Shown here: positions 30,512-42,539 of the stretch, one piece after another
Numbering within the stretch: the first letter of the stretch is position 1
Layout: each line of letters opens with the position of its first letter
Assembly (NCBI GenBank): GCA_964017125.1
Contig: OZ024905.1
Coordinates: forward strand, 38,326,084-38,390,083
Direction: 5' to 3'
Length of the DNA stretch: 64,000 bases
Source: Flabesymbios commensalis
Taxonomy: Eukaryota > Annelida > Polychaeta > Terebellida > Flabelligeridae
Made by a program: the position numbers and the translations under genes
Notes under the pieces: model-generated
Seen by the model: only the letters and a program-made list of their open reading frames with translations
The model's database searches: none
Told to the model about the DNA's origin: nothing

Positions 30512-32494
30512 ATCTCAGTCATTTGCTGTATGACACAATATGGTCTCATTTAGATCTGTCTTTATGGTTCTATTCATCAATTAGTATTAGTAGATCTGAT
30601 GTTGAGAGAAAGAGTCTCATTTTAAGTTTGATTACATTTGATTATCGTATTGAGGTCAGTATAATTAGACTGATGTTTAGGGTTAGATATTTAGTTTTCT
30701 ACATTATTATCTGTTTATTATCTGTCATACTAGGCATATGCAACCTGGGAAATCTCTCTCCCCATTGCTTCCTTGTCTCACATGCAACATGTGTGATATA
30801 TTTTACGAATGCCTACTGCGATGACGCCAAAACTATGTTTTGTACAGCATTATATTTGAATAATTTTGATGTAAAAATTAGACTATGAAACATAGTTCAG
30901 CTATCAGTAATCATTTGTTAGGGCCAACTAAGCCGTTATCAAATGTGGCATTTTGTCTTAGCAGTTTGTCCTGTAGGCTACTGCGCAATATTCATCTGTT
31001 TTTTTTTGTTACGTTTAACATAGCTCTTCATGCATTATAATATAATGTGACATTTCTGCACTTGTAAACGTTTTGTAGTTTATGTTACTAGTTTCGAATG
31101 GCAGTACCCATAATTGATTTACATTTGATAGCCTTATATCTTTTACCATGTTTAATATGGAATATCCTATTATTTAAACACAACAGTTGAACTTTGTTCA
31201 AACGCACAATTCAACCTGGAAATAGGCCTATATGTGTACAACGTCATATTCACAGCACTAACTTAACTATGTAATGGTCATCCCACGAAACGTGGACAGT
31301 ACAAAATTAATTGCTTATTCAGTGCTTATACGTGGGTGTTATATGGGTACCACTTTAATGATAGTGCATGTGTTAAAAAGCTATATCTGCAAATTACACA
31401 ATCATTTAATTGAATTGTTTAGCAAAGTATTTGCAAGATAGTTTTTTCTACGAAGCTGCTCAATTGTACGATAACAATCTAACTGTTTCCTGTTTGTGAA
31501 CAGATTAATGTATCAATTTCAATGTCTATTTCAAACCATTTTAATTTTGTTGGAGACCGATTTACACCATAGCTGTGTTTGTCAGTCCTATTTCTTTGCA
31601 ACCTGTATGGTTTAGAAAGTTAAATAATTGTTTAAATGTGTTAAAATGTCTTAAACTTTCTTCTTTATTCTTACAGATTTGAGTGTAAATCAGTTGAAAT
31701 ATGTCGTGCAATGTATACCGGTATTGAATATATGTGATGCATCCAAACACTTGCTTCCAAGTGGTATCTTGTTGATGAACATTTGTGTAGAGCGCTTATA
31801 CATTTGATTCTGACACACTTTTCTAACTTTATACAATGCTTGTTTTCCACATGTATGCCCACGGATCTATCCTATTTTTCTGTTATTGTAATATTGTCCT
31901 TATGAACCCAGTATATAGGGGCCTACAACAAGCCACACCAAATAGTTTTATGCTTTTGGGCTGATATTGATTTCAAACTACTCTACACAGTTTATGGTAA
32001 ATGAAATGCCCATATACATAACATACATGATTGTGTATCGTAAATAAATTATCAAAGAGACTGATTATGGATACTTATTGTAAAATTACGCTATCATAAA
32101 ATATACTAGTTAAATCTAAAACGCAACATTATGGTGGTGTGTTTCACTCATTGAAGATTGAATTGCTATAAAATGCAATTGTAAGCTTCGAATGCATGAA
32201 AAAAATATCTAGATTTCAAAACAAGAGGTGCTTTAATAGACACATCGTTGTTTGATTTTAGATCACTTGTGAAAAGTCATTTTCAAAGCGATTCGAAGAG
32301 TAGTGAACTAATTCTTATACAATTTGGCAGGGACAATAATAGCACAAATTATTCCAGAACATACGTAGATATAACACATATTAACACCACTGATCATGTC
32401 ACGTGAATCACCCAACGTACGCGTTACAATAACGTAATTACGTCACGCACGAGCGCAAACAAATAATTCAATTTGGGTGATGTCTATTTTTCAT

Positions 32495-32600
32495 AGATAA
32501 ACATATTTTTCCTCATTTAAAGCTAGAAATTACGTTAGGAATTTCAGCTTGAAATGAATGAAAATGTAAATAAGCAAATCAGCAAGCACAAGGGTTGAAA
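32495..32600. mobile_element. Decayed relative of the family-3 TTAA element
   Basis: The half-hairpin around CTCATTTAAAGCTAGAAATT and CAGCTTGAAATGA, and the closing CAGCAAGCACAAGGGTTGA, resemble 26976-27224. The left end was not found. Confidence 0.4.
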
Positions 32601-33164
32601 CAGTTTCCCATATTCCTACATGACTGCCAGATTCTGCGCCACGCAGATTTCTAATGTGAGTGACATGCTTTATGTGGGCTTCTTGTTGAATTTCATTAGC
32701 ATGCGAATTGACGCTTCTACACTAGCCGTAGCCTGCTACATTACATCCTTATTTGCTACAGTAAATACGTTGATAATACTGCTTTGGAATAAAGTGTTTG
32801 TAAATTCAACACGATTGGTTTTTTTTAGCTCGATGACCAGAATAATTGGGCTCCATAGTGTATCATTCAATGACGATGAACTGTCTATAATTCAACTACC
32901 TTGAGCTTGAAGTGTTTACAGTACACCGTTAATTTCAAGGTGGTCAAGGTCTATGTCTGAATCTCCTAGTGTCAGAACAGTTATCTCTAAATGACTTACA
33001 AGTTTTAAACATTTTCAGATTAATAGTGTGTTTTTGGAATGACTGCTGACCATACGCTGTATGTCGACCTGCTACTTCTCCACTCTCCAAAAACTCGCAA
33101 TAAAATGTTCTCCCAAATTGTTGTTTTGTTTACGTTTCTCACTTGTTGTATGGATAAATATTTA

Positions 33165-35737
33165 AAATGGATAAATATTTAAATGTTAAAAATAATATTG
33201 TAACACGAACTAGGAGAAAACTAAAAATATCTTAACCATTTTGGAATGATGAGTTGACATGTTTATGAAAAGACATGCGTCGTCATCAAAATATTTTTAC
33301 AAACTGTACAGGTAATAGTAATCTCAAAACAAATTTACGTAAGAAATATCAGTCGGCTCAGAAATTACTGGACAAAAAAAATAGGCAATATGACCGGAAA
33401 TATAAACAAAATCAAATTTTAGAAATTGAAAGACTAAATAAGCATAACCCTAATGAATTCTGGCTACACATTAAGAGTTTGGGCCCAAGGAAGCAAAATA
33501 TAATTCCCATAAAAGTGAATACGGAAGAAGGTGTCGTTGATACTAATGAAGTACTAAATGAATGGCAACGTGAATTTACTAATTTATTCAATCATGAGCC
33601 TAAAAACAGCGAATATTATGTTAACTTTTTTAACCAGTGGCAAAACCCAACACTTAGATTTCAGTTGGAGCCGGAAAATCACTTTATTAATGAACCAATA
33701 TCATATGATGAAATAAATAACGCAGTACAAGAATTAAAATTAAATAAGTCACCCGGAGAAGAAACGATTCCTAATTAAATATTAAAGCTTAAACCGGTAG
33801 TCTGTATACTATATAAGCTCTTCCATTTTTGCTTTGCTAATAGCATAGTCCCAACAGCATGGTTGAAAGGTGTAATTACACCGATTCCTAAAAGTACATT
33901 TAAAGATCCATGTATGCCACTCAACTACAGAGGAATAACACTTATCTTGTATGAGTAAAGTATATACAAAAGTTTTGAATAAAATAATAATTTCTTATGT
34001 AGAAGAAGGAAATATATTGGTAGAAGAGCAGTCGGGATTTAGAGCCCACAGGTCATGCTTGGATAATCTTTTTAGTTTGACATCTATAATACGTAACGAA
34101 AACTCAGCTGGAAAACACGTTTATACCGCATTTTTAGATATGCAAAAAGCATTCGACTGGGTCGACAGAGATTTACTGAAATACAAGTTATTAAGTATTG
34201 GAATAAATGGAAAAATATTCAATGCAATAGACCAATTATATAGAAAAACTGTTTCCTGTGTAAAATTAAATCAATTTAAAACAAACTGGTTTGAAGTTAA
34301 CAGTGGCGTACGCCTAGTAGATTCATTATCACCAAACTTATTTAACATTTACATAAACGATTTAGTTATGCTGATGATTTTGTGATGTTTTGTAACACTT
34401 GAGTCTGACCTGCAGAAGTTGCTTGATCGGGCACACAGATGGTGTTATTAATGGAAAATGCAAATTAATCATGAAAAATCAAACATTGTTCATTTTCGAC
34501 GCAAACGTGTTAATAGATCATCACGCAAGTTTAAATTAGGATCAATAGAATTGTCTATTGTTAACAGTTATAAATATTTAAGATTTTTACTAGATGAACA
34601 TTTAGACTTTGTACAGGGTGTTGATGTCCTTGGTAGCTCAGCAGGCCGCGCTATTAGCTCGGTCATTGCAAAATTGAAACACCTGAGAAACGTAGGCTTT
34701 ACAACTTACACAAAACTATATAATTGTTGTGTTAAACCAATTTTAGAATATTCATCAGCTGTGTGAAAAAATATAAAGTATATAGAACACATTAAAGTGC
34801 TCAACAGAGCTATTAGATATTTTCTTGGGCTACCAAGGACAGCTCCGATTGTTGGAATGTGTGGTGACATGGGGTGGATTGCGCCAGCATACAGTATCAG
34901 TTTAAATAGATTGAGATTATGGAATAGATTATGTGCCATGCACTCAGATCGACTCACAAAACGAATATTTGAATGGGACTGGCTGAAGAAAAATAATAAC
35001 TGGTCGGAAGATATTTTATATTTGTTAAACAAACTAGACATGGCTGATTTATTTTACGAGCAAAACTATTGTGCAGTGGCGGATCCAGCATAGGGCGTAG
35101 CCGGCGTACGCCCCCCCCCCTTTATTAGTGAAAATATTGCATTTTCGTGCATTTTTTGGAAAAAAGTGAAGCTAACACCCCTTTTTTCGGCCAAAATGTG
35201 GTTTACGCCCCCTCATCTTGCACATTCTGGATTCGCCACTGTTGTGACCTTAAAGAAACTGAAACTAAATTACATGAACTTTTCGCCCTACAGTGGAAGG
35301 AATCGTTGACATCATTCCCGAAACTACGTACTTATATTAAACACAAAGTAGAATATAAAGAGGAAAGTTACTTGACGTGTAATTTATCAAAATCTAGAAA
35401 ATCTTTGTTAGCTCAGCTTCGTTTAGGGGTGCTTCCCTTAGCCATTGAAACTGGTAGATATACAGGCAAATGTATCGAATTGAGAGTTTGTGTTGTATGT
35501 GACAGTAATGAGATAGAGAATGAACTGCACTTTATTTGTCAATGTTCACGCTACAATGAATTACGAAAAGAACTGTATGATTTTATTGCTGTCACAATAC
35601 AAGACATAAACTTTTATACGTTAGGTGATGAAGATAAATTGTGCCTCATAATGTCAAACCAACATATAACATATCAACTGGCCTGGTTTGTACAGACAGC
35701 TTGGAATGAGCGACAAAATATTTTGTACAATAAATAG
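33165..35737 (+). mobile_element. Degraded non-LTR retrotransposon (LINE), RT and C-terminal domain
   Basis: 5'-truncated: the endonuclease is absent. Reading starts around 33205 with PFWNDELTCL, then HNPNEFWLHIKSLGPRKQ and LNKSPGEETIPN; RT motifs follow (NYRGITL, QSGFRAHRSC, FLDMQKAFDWVDRDLL, SPNLFNIYINDL), then SYKYLRFLLDEHLDF and PRTAPIVGMCGDMGW. The last part (35242-35737) has a C-x2-C-x9-H-x3-C cluster (CVVC...ELHFICQC) and ends at TAG. Interruptions include an in-frame TAA at 33776, a frameshift near 33945, another near 34380 that removes the catalytic YADD region, TGA for Trp in SSAVW near 34765, and a 168-bp element at 35074. Family not resolved: the C-terminal Cys/His cluster is common in several clades. 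Confidence 0.85.
35074..35241. mobile_element. hAT-like small element inserted in the LINE, TSD TTGTG
   Basis: CAGTGGCGGATCCAG at the left, CTGGATTCGCCACTG at the right, TTGTG on both sides (35069-35073, 35242-35246). The LINE protein reads through cleanly if the element and one TTGTG are left out (YEQNYC then CDLKETETKL), so it inserted after the LINE. Confidence 0.85.
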
Positions 35738-35742
35738 TAATC

Positions 35743-35801
35743 GGTGATGATTTGGTGTTGGGTCAATGCTTTTTACATTGACCCAGCGCTCAATCATCAC
35801 C
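35743..35801. repeat. Hairpin just after the LINE stop codon
   Basis: GGTGATGATTTGGTG and TGGGTCAATG face CATTGACCCA and CAATCATCACC over a loop of about 7 bases. It may be the LINE's own 3' UTR structure or a tiny foldback element. Confidence 0.6.
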
Positions 35802-35998
35802 TTATTGAATGTCATTATTATATAATGTTTCCTATTTTACGTTTTAATACGTACACATTTTTATATAAAGCAGCTGGTGTACTAGGTACGTTTACACGTT
35901 TGAACATGGCAATATATTTTATAAATTATTTTTGGGTATTAGGTGCAGCAGGTTCTAGCTCATAGATGTTTATAACAGAAAAAATATATATAATATTT

Positions 35999-36240
35999 CC
36001 AGCCAGTGTTATATTATAATCCGCTGCTTCAGTGCTGCGCCAACGTCTCACGCGTTGGCCCAGCATGGAAGCAGCGTTGAACCAACGGTGGCTTTCAGTA
36101 TTTCACGCTTGCATACACCTGCTATATTGTTCAACTCTGGCGAACACGAGACCGTGCGCCGGTGCTGGTGGAGAGACGGACCGACATCGTAGACGTTGGA
36201 CCGTCGCTTTGCCAGGGCCGGGTCGATGAGGTGTGTTCGC
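35999..36240. mobile_element. Probable CCCAG-type foldback element, degenerate
   Basis: The right end GTGTTCGCTGGG matches the other CCCAGNAAACAC elements, and the inner CATCGTAGACGTTGGACC matches their centre. The left end (CCAGCCAGTGTTA) is poor. Confidence 0.4.
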
Positions 36241-36569
36241 TGGGGGAGCATCACCATCATGCCCATTGTACATTGATATGCCTAAACATTTTCACTCCTC
36301 GTTTTTATACCTCATTCTCATGCATACTTATTATTATTTAAACTGACTAATACGCCTGATGGGCTGGGTACTCAATGAAACTGACTACATTTGTTGTTTT
36401 GCTTTATTTTGTACTTGTCAGTATAATAAACTAATTGAAGTATTATTAAGTCTATGTGGGGTGTCACTTGTTTACCGAGTTACTCAAATACCATATATTT
36501 GGTCAGGTAGGGTTTCTCATGGAGATCTATGTTACAGGTATTAAGGTAAAAAAATGATGATCAAAATTT

Positions 36570-36880
36570 GATAAAATGTCAATTTCTCAGGGTGCATCCT
36601 TCCATGAAGTTGCACATTTGTTTTATAGTAGACTATCAATGGTCCAGCTATGTGGTATGTTTTTTTCCAGATATTACGCACATAAAAGTAGTTTAGGCCG
36701 ATAGTAAGCCATACTGAATTTGATCGGAATGGCTATTTTTCAGGGTGTATCCTACCTGGAAACCGCACATTTTGTTTATAGTAATGGTCTGGCTATCTGG
36801 CACGGTTTTCCGGATATTACACATATGAAAGTAAATAATGGCCAATAGTCGGCCATTTTGACTTTGATTGAGTTTGCGAC
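36570..36880. repeat. Tandem repeat of about 145 bp, two copies
   Basis: Each unit carries CAGGGTG.ATCC, CGCACATTTTGTTTATAGTA, TGG.C.GGCTATCTGGCA and GGCCATTTTGA. The same unit forms the array at 58960-59450, 22 kb away. Confidence 0.65.
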
Positions 36881-36928
36881 AGATGGACGGATGGCTGCAG
36901 ATTGCGCCTCGCCCCCAACTTTGTTGGA

Positions 36929-37400
36929 TGGGGTGTAGGATCCTGACATCGCTCAGTTAATGTGGCGTTTATCCCCAGCCTCCTGGACGCTGGGGGATGG
37001 GGATGACCGCCTGGTTTCAATACCGTGGTGACGTGCGCACATAAAGCAATGTGTGCGGCCTTGGTATTTTTCCCGCACTTCAAGCGTTACACTCAGCGAC
37101 TACGGACGTGCCGTAGCTCGCTCTCGCTAAGTCAATATAGACGTGCCGTGCGCGGAAGGTTGTGCTTTGCTGTTATCGCATGTTAACCAAATAAACATGA
37201 CAAGAGAGAAGAGAGTTTTCTGACTTGTTTGAAACCGTCGACCCGACGGAGGAGGAGGAAGTTTGAGTTTTAATGGTGAGATTGGGCGGAGTCCCTCGTC
37301 GGCCGTTGTGACCCCATAATGGAACACCCGGCGTAGGCCCATCACGCCATACTGGTGACCCCGACGTGATCGTCTACGCAACAGTGTTTTCACCTAGACG
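36929..37400 (+). mobile_element. Possible LTR-retrotransposon relic: terminal repeat and primer-site-like sequence
   Basis: The stretch has LTR-like features: an AACCAAATAAACATGAC-type end region and, downstream, TGGTGACCCCGACGTG, which looks like a tRNA primer-binding site of Ty3/gypsy-type elements. No gag or pol follows. Old and broken; only this end remains. The boundaries are estimates. Confidence 0.35.
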
Positions 37401-40400
37401 CCAGTTGAAAACCGCTGTTTTCAAGGATAGTTTTCATTAATTTTAAGGGATTTTTTGAAAAAAATCAATAGCATTTTTTTCATAAGGTACGTGAAAGCTG
37501 TAGGTCAAAATATATATATGCCAGTTTAAATTAGTCAGAAAGAGTTATCAGAAGAGAAGCACGTTTCTTTACGTCGAAAAACGCGTAAATTTCTAAACTT
37601 TTGGTCGAAATCCCACGTGTCTGGCGCCTTTTCAAGATGGCGGCCTTGCCGGTTTCTCTAGAAGAATCCAGAAAATTATTCTCATAGACCTAGTCTATCA
37701 TTTTTTTTATTGTAAGAGTTTGTTTAATTCCTTCATCCTATTAATGCCACTGTAGGCGGGTAGGAAGTGGGTATTTTCTGTAACTCAATTTTTATCGTTG
37801 ATTACCATAATTGGGTAACTCGATTTTAAAGTCCATAGACGAAATCTCGTCATTTTTTCCGATTTTTTTCTACAAATCGACAGAAATTTTAAATATCGCT
37901 TCGACTCGGGTAACCTTTAGACTAATAGGTTTAGGGCCAAAATAAATTGTTTCCCTAAATGAATGTCAATAAACGGTCTTATTTGGTCTGTTTAAAAATA
38001 TTCCCAGGACCGTAGGTCAATTTTCAGAGAATGCTGAATATTGTACTTGTATTTGGTAGGTGTGCGCCATCTTGGACGCTGGTTTCCCTAACTTAGCTCT
38101 TCGCCCGCCGTGGGCACCCACGTGTTCCCCCCTAACCTGCATGCATCTGGACAGTGAACCTGTGTCACAGCATCACATTAGCATAAAATAAGCCGCCATT
38201 TTGATTTGGTGGAGATCATTTGTCACGTGTTCCAAATTTTACAAGGACTGATTGTAATAAAAAAATATTTTTTTGAAATTGTTTATAAATCTTCTTTTTC
38301 AAAACGATTGAGGGAGAAGAAATGTAAATAAGTTGTTTCGAAAACAAATTCTGCCACTAATTGTGTGAGACTTTTTGTTCACTTTGAAACGCCTTTGGGT
38401 GTTTGTAATCGTGCTAGGCTATTTAGCGCCTTATTTGGGCAGCAGAAGGTAATGAATATGCTAATGTGAGGCCAGACGGGGATGCTGACTGTATACTATA
38501 ATGTACGTACCTCTCAAAGCTTACCGTCACAGACTATAAGCCACATGCTGCCTGCTGCACAGGCTGTGAGCACCGACGATACACCACACATACACCCACC
38601 ACAGACGACATAAAAACAACAGCACCGAACACAGTCGGTTTATACGTCAACCAATGAATCGATGCGAGCGATTGATTCGGACGTTTATGAGAATGACTCG
38701 GTGATGAACGTACTATTATAAAAAAAAAACAACGTGGAATGTTCATCACAGACATCATTTTTCAGCGAAATGACATACTTTATCATTTATCAGCATAGAC
38801 TACTGTCAGTCACGTTTTAGATATTATTCTTAAATCATAAATGTCATTGTTTTTCTTCACAGTCACATTTAGTCTATCAGTTTGAAAACGAAATTTTCTC
38901 ACGATAGTTTATTTCTGAAGTTTAATTTTTTTATAAATACAGAAATATTCGATTTGACAGTTGCGCTATTGCGAAACATTGCAAATATTTGAATGTGTTT
39001 TTCGACTTGTGTGAATTTTTTTTGTTTTTTTTCACCCAGGTCGATTTACAAAATACTATTATCCTAGCTCAGCATAGCTTATCACAGTTGTATCTGGCAT
39101 ATTGTTTTTATGTACCACTGCGACCTACGGTTTTCACGGTGCCATTTTGCATGTGTGTGACTAAGTGAAAACGTTTTATGTCTCATATAGACCTTCAGTT
39201 TTCACTTCAATCAATACATACCTTTTGTGAATTAGTGCACAGCATTTAGGTGAAACTTCAACGACGCATTTTTTTCAATTAATCTGCAACCCCCGTTTCT
39301 CGCAACATGCGACATAGCATGAACATTTTCTACAGTCTACACTTCTAAGCTTCAACATATTACAGACATTTTTTCATCTGATTTTCACGGCACGCACAGC
39401 CTACCAAGGTCAATAATCTCAGAGGTCATACCCATCTTTTGCCATTTTTTGTGATGGCTTTTGGAAACACATTGTCCATACCTAACACCATAACAAATTG
39501 TAAAAACTGATTTTATATGATAGTTAATTAAACTCATAATTGACCTTGAACATGACCTTTGACCCCAAAAAAACAATATCGCTGAAATGACCGCAAAATC
39601 AGAATTATCATGCTGCAAAACATACAAAAAGTGGTGTTACATATTATTATACTTTAAAAACTAACTGAGATATCACATTTATTCGTTTTCATGATCATTT
39701 TGTCCGCCATTTTGAATTTGACGTCGATAGGTCAGCAGGGGTCACGCCCATTTTGTTTGCGATGGATTTTGAAAACACACTGCCCATGCCGTGTCAAATT
39801 TAAAAAACTTGTCATTAAGTGCACGATTGTTTTGAATTCCCTCTTCGCTAGTACTAAATTGCGAAAGTTGACGCTCTTCTATGAACCCATTGACTTCGAT
39901 CGGCTTTAATCCCGGAATTCCACTAGGTCTACATGTCAAATGGTCTAACTTTTGAAATAATCCATTAAATTTCACAAAATTTTTAGGGCAAGCAGTGGTG
40001 TACTTGCAAAGAGTGCTTGCAAAATTAAATTACATGGGAATTGAGTAAGAAATGATAGAGAAATAAGCGAAAAACACTTAACGCTGGTGGAAGTTGACTG
40101 CAACTATAAGGCTGGTGGCTGATTTTAGGCTCTAGCGACGTTATGCCACTGATTATTAAAAATCACCTCCTGAAGTATTAATGTCCAGGGTGAGTAAATT
40201 ACGAATCAAACGAGAAACTCTCTCGCCCTCAAAATTTTTACGGGCCTATAGGGCAGATCCTGGACTATGTGCTCCTGAATCGAAAATGCGGACAGTCAAC
40301 TTCGTTGTGACAAGGATATCAACACACGAGTCAATCACACTTGCAAGATAAAGTCCGAGCTGCGGGCATTTTTAATCTGATCCGTGCCATTTTCGAAGTC

Positions 40401-41676
40401 GTCTGACAGGTTTGTATTGTGAGCACTTTCTCCTAATTTCAGAACAATCAAATAAAAATACGAGAATCGCGCTTATGAGAAGAAGCTATTTATGTCCAAG
40501 CGGCGGCCATTTAGAATCTGATACGTGCCTTTTTTTACTCGTATCTGTGTGGGGGTAGGGTTGTATGAGGAACTCATTGGCCAAGTTTTAGAACAAGCGA
40601 ATAAAAACACGTGAGTGTATCGCGCTTACAAAGAAACACAGACAGACAGACGGACAGACGTCATGGGGACGACAAAGAGGGATAAAAACGTCAAAAGCAC
40701 AGGGCGCGTAGAAGGGGCAGCAGACCTTGTCAGCGTACTTGTGTCAAACACAGTAGCAATGGTGTGCCAGGTCGAAAAAACAAACACATTTGTTCACCCC
40801 CCACCACACATTTGTTTTGTAAATTGTAACATGTTTGGGGACATGTCTCGAACAATTTCTGACCTGATGTAGTTCCAAATTGTGATATCACTAAATAGTT
40901 AAAGCTTGCATCGTTTATCCAATTAGGTTCAAAAGTAAGATAAGAGATGCCAAAGAGCGTACTGGAGATCCTGTTCAATTTTGAAAATCATCCAAAGAAA
41001 AGCCACCCGTCCAATCAGTAAACTTTACAAAATATATACCGCAATTTCACGAAACAGATCAAATTAGCTCACAATGGCCCAGGAGTTGATGTACATAAGT
41101 TATCGAGTATGGTAGAGTGCAATGCAACGGTAATTTTCAAATTTCCTAAACAAACTGGCCGCCAAACAATGTTTTTTATGTTTTGGTCTTAAATTATATT
41201 TTAATAACTATATATGTACTAATTAATAATTGTGTGGCATTGTATGACATATAAAATTCAAGTGACAATTTAGTATAGCTTCTTATTGTGCTATGTTTAT
41301 GAAGAAAAACTTAAATAATTGAGTCAATAGATAAATATATGTTACGTAGAGAGTGCGATGTACTTGGATGCTAAGGATTTTTATTTTCATTAAAAAATAA
41401 CTAGGCATAGAATCGATTCATCTTTGTTTGTGTCATCTGCATTAAAGGTTAGGATTTGTATAACATTTTGTGTGTGTAGAGTAAATACATAACCTAATAT
41501 ATTTATTATAATTTGAGCATGTTATGTGTAACTACCATTAAATTATACAGTATTCTAGACTTAACCATATACGAAAATTCCCCTTTGGCAAAATGTCGTG
41601 AATTTACACAACACATAAGTTTTATTTATGTTTGAATTGTTCTTTAATAATACCAGCATACAAAGGGTTTGAACAT
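37401..41676. other. Unrecognised non-coding stretch
   Basis: No believable gene. A segment of about 45 bp around CCATCTTTTGCCATTTTTTG (39432) recurs near 39747 (CCCATTTTGTTTGCGATGG), a diverged dimer of about 308-315 bp. Short (CAGA)n-like bases lie near 40633-40660. The rest shows nothing I can name. Confidence 0.45.
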
Positions 41677-41861
41677 ATGAGACTTATGCCTTGCATAAGT
41701 ACTTTTATGGTGAGTGAAGTAGCGCGCATTTAGGGTCGGACTGGTTGCAGCGCAGTGTACAGACCAGTCACGTGACTTCACTTTTCTGGATGGATAGCCC
41801 ATGGATCCACTTCCAATTTCTTTTCGGAAAAGGATCGGGCTGTTCACATCTCCGAAAAAAT
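41677..41861 (+). repeat. Ngaro element split direct repeat A1
   Basis: 185 bp, from ATGAGACTTATGCCTTGC to ATCTCCGAAAAAAT; matches A2 at 45949-46133 with about six differences. Confidence 0.9.
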
Positions 41862-41884
41862 AAAGCAATTAAGAAGGGGAGTCA

Positions 41885-42538
41885 TTGGTCGGTATTCAAC
41901 CAGCGGCAAGAATTCGACCTTTGCCAAATATTGACCAATGGACATCCGCCTTCCATATATTTGCAGCTGTAGTTTTACAGCAATCACCATCCCAAGGTCC
42001 ATCCCTTTTAAAATACATGGAAATAGTTAGAGACCTTGCAAAACAGGGGGGTTGGGGGTGGCGCCTTTATGATGAAACCTTCCGACAACAGCGCGAAGAA
42101 AACCACTACTTGGATTGGGGGGTTCTGCATGGAGAATTGTGGCTTAGAGCCATGGCTTTAGCCATGACAGGTAATGGTACAGGCCCATTCAGGGACACTC
42201 AGCCAAGCTTTGGTAATTTTCGTGGCTTCAACGGAAAGCAGCCATGTATGTTCTTCAACAAACGGGGGTTTTGTCAAAAAAGGGGGTGCCAGTATGACCA
42301 CGTGTGCAGTCAATGCAAGGGAAACCATGCTGCCTCAATCTGTTACAGCAGGAAGCAGTCAAACCCCTATTATTTCAACAGACAGCAATATCCAACTCCC
42401 TCCACCTCTAATTTCAACAAACAAACCACTTCTAGCCATCCTCAGTACCAGGGAAATACAGGAGCTGGTAGAGGATTCCCGCCACGAGGGGGGCCAAGAG
42501 GTAGGGGCTGGTCTTTTAGTTACCCCAGTACGCGTTGA
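41885..42538 (+). CDS. Ngaro gag-like region with Cys/His fingers
   Basis: Encodes a region with CMFFNKRGFCQKRGC and CSQCKGNHAASIC, zinc-finger-like clusters typical of the gag-like protein of DIRS/Ngaro elements, followed by a Gly/Arg-rich end. It overlaps the start of the next frame. Part of the fossil element. Confidence 0.6.
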   Translation: MVGIQPAARIRPLPNIDQWTSAFHIFAAVVLQQSPSQGPSLLKYMEIVRDLAKQGGWGWRLYDETFRQQREENHYLDWGVLHGELWLRAMALAMTGNGTGPFRDTQPSFGNFRGFNGKQPCMFFNKRGFCQKRGCQYDHVCSQCKGNHAASICYSRKQSNPYYFNRQQYPTPSTSNFNKQTTSSHPQYQGNTGAGRGFPPRGGPRGRGWSFSYPSTR

Positions 42539-42539
42539 T

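Larger units (their letters stand above)
26158..33165. other. 3' UTR and intergenic stretch without a further gene
   Basis: Seven kilobases with no open frame that I believe. Contents: a 28-bp tandem repeat (26893-26976) split by a TTAA element (26976-27224), a family-2 TTAA element (27271-27502), the 28013 hairpin, a (GT)n run (28869-28891), the 30410 hairpin and a decayed relative of the 26976 element (about 32495-32600). AATAAA occurs near 28330 and 29563, but I cannot say which poly(A) site is used. Confidence 0.45.

Noticed and set aside
30523-30888. 121-codon open frame with hydrophobic stretches
   Set aside because: AT-rich chance frame: no start context, no splice partners and no recognisable motif.
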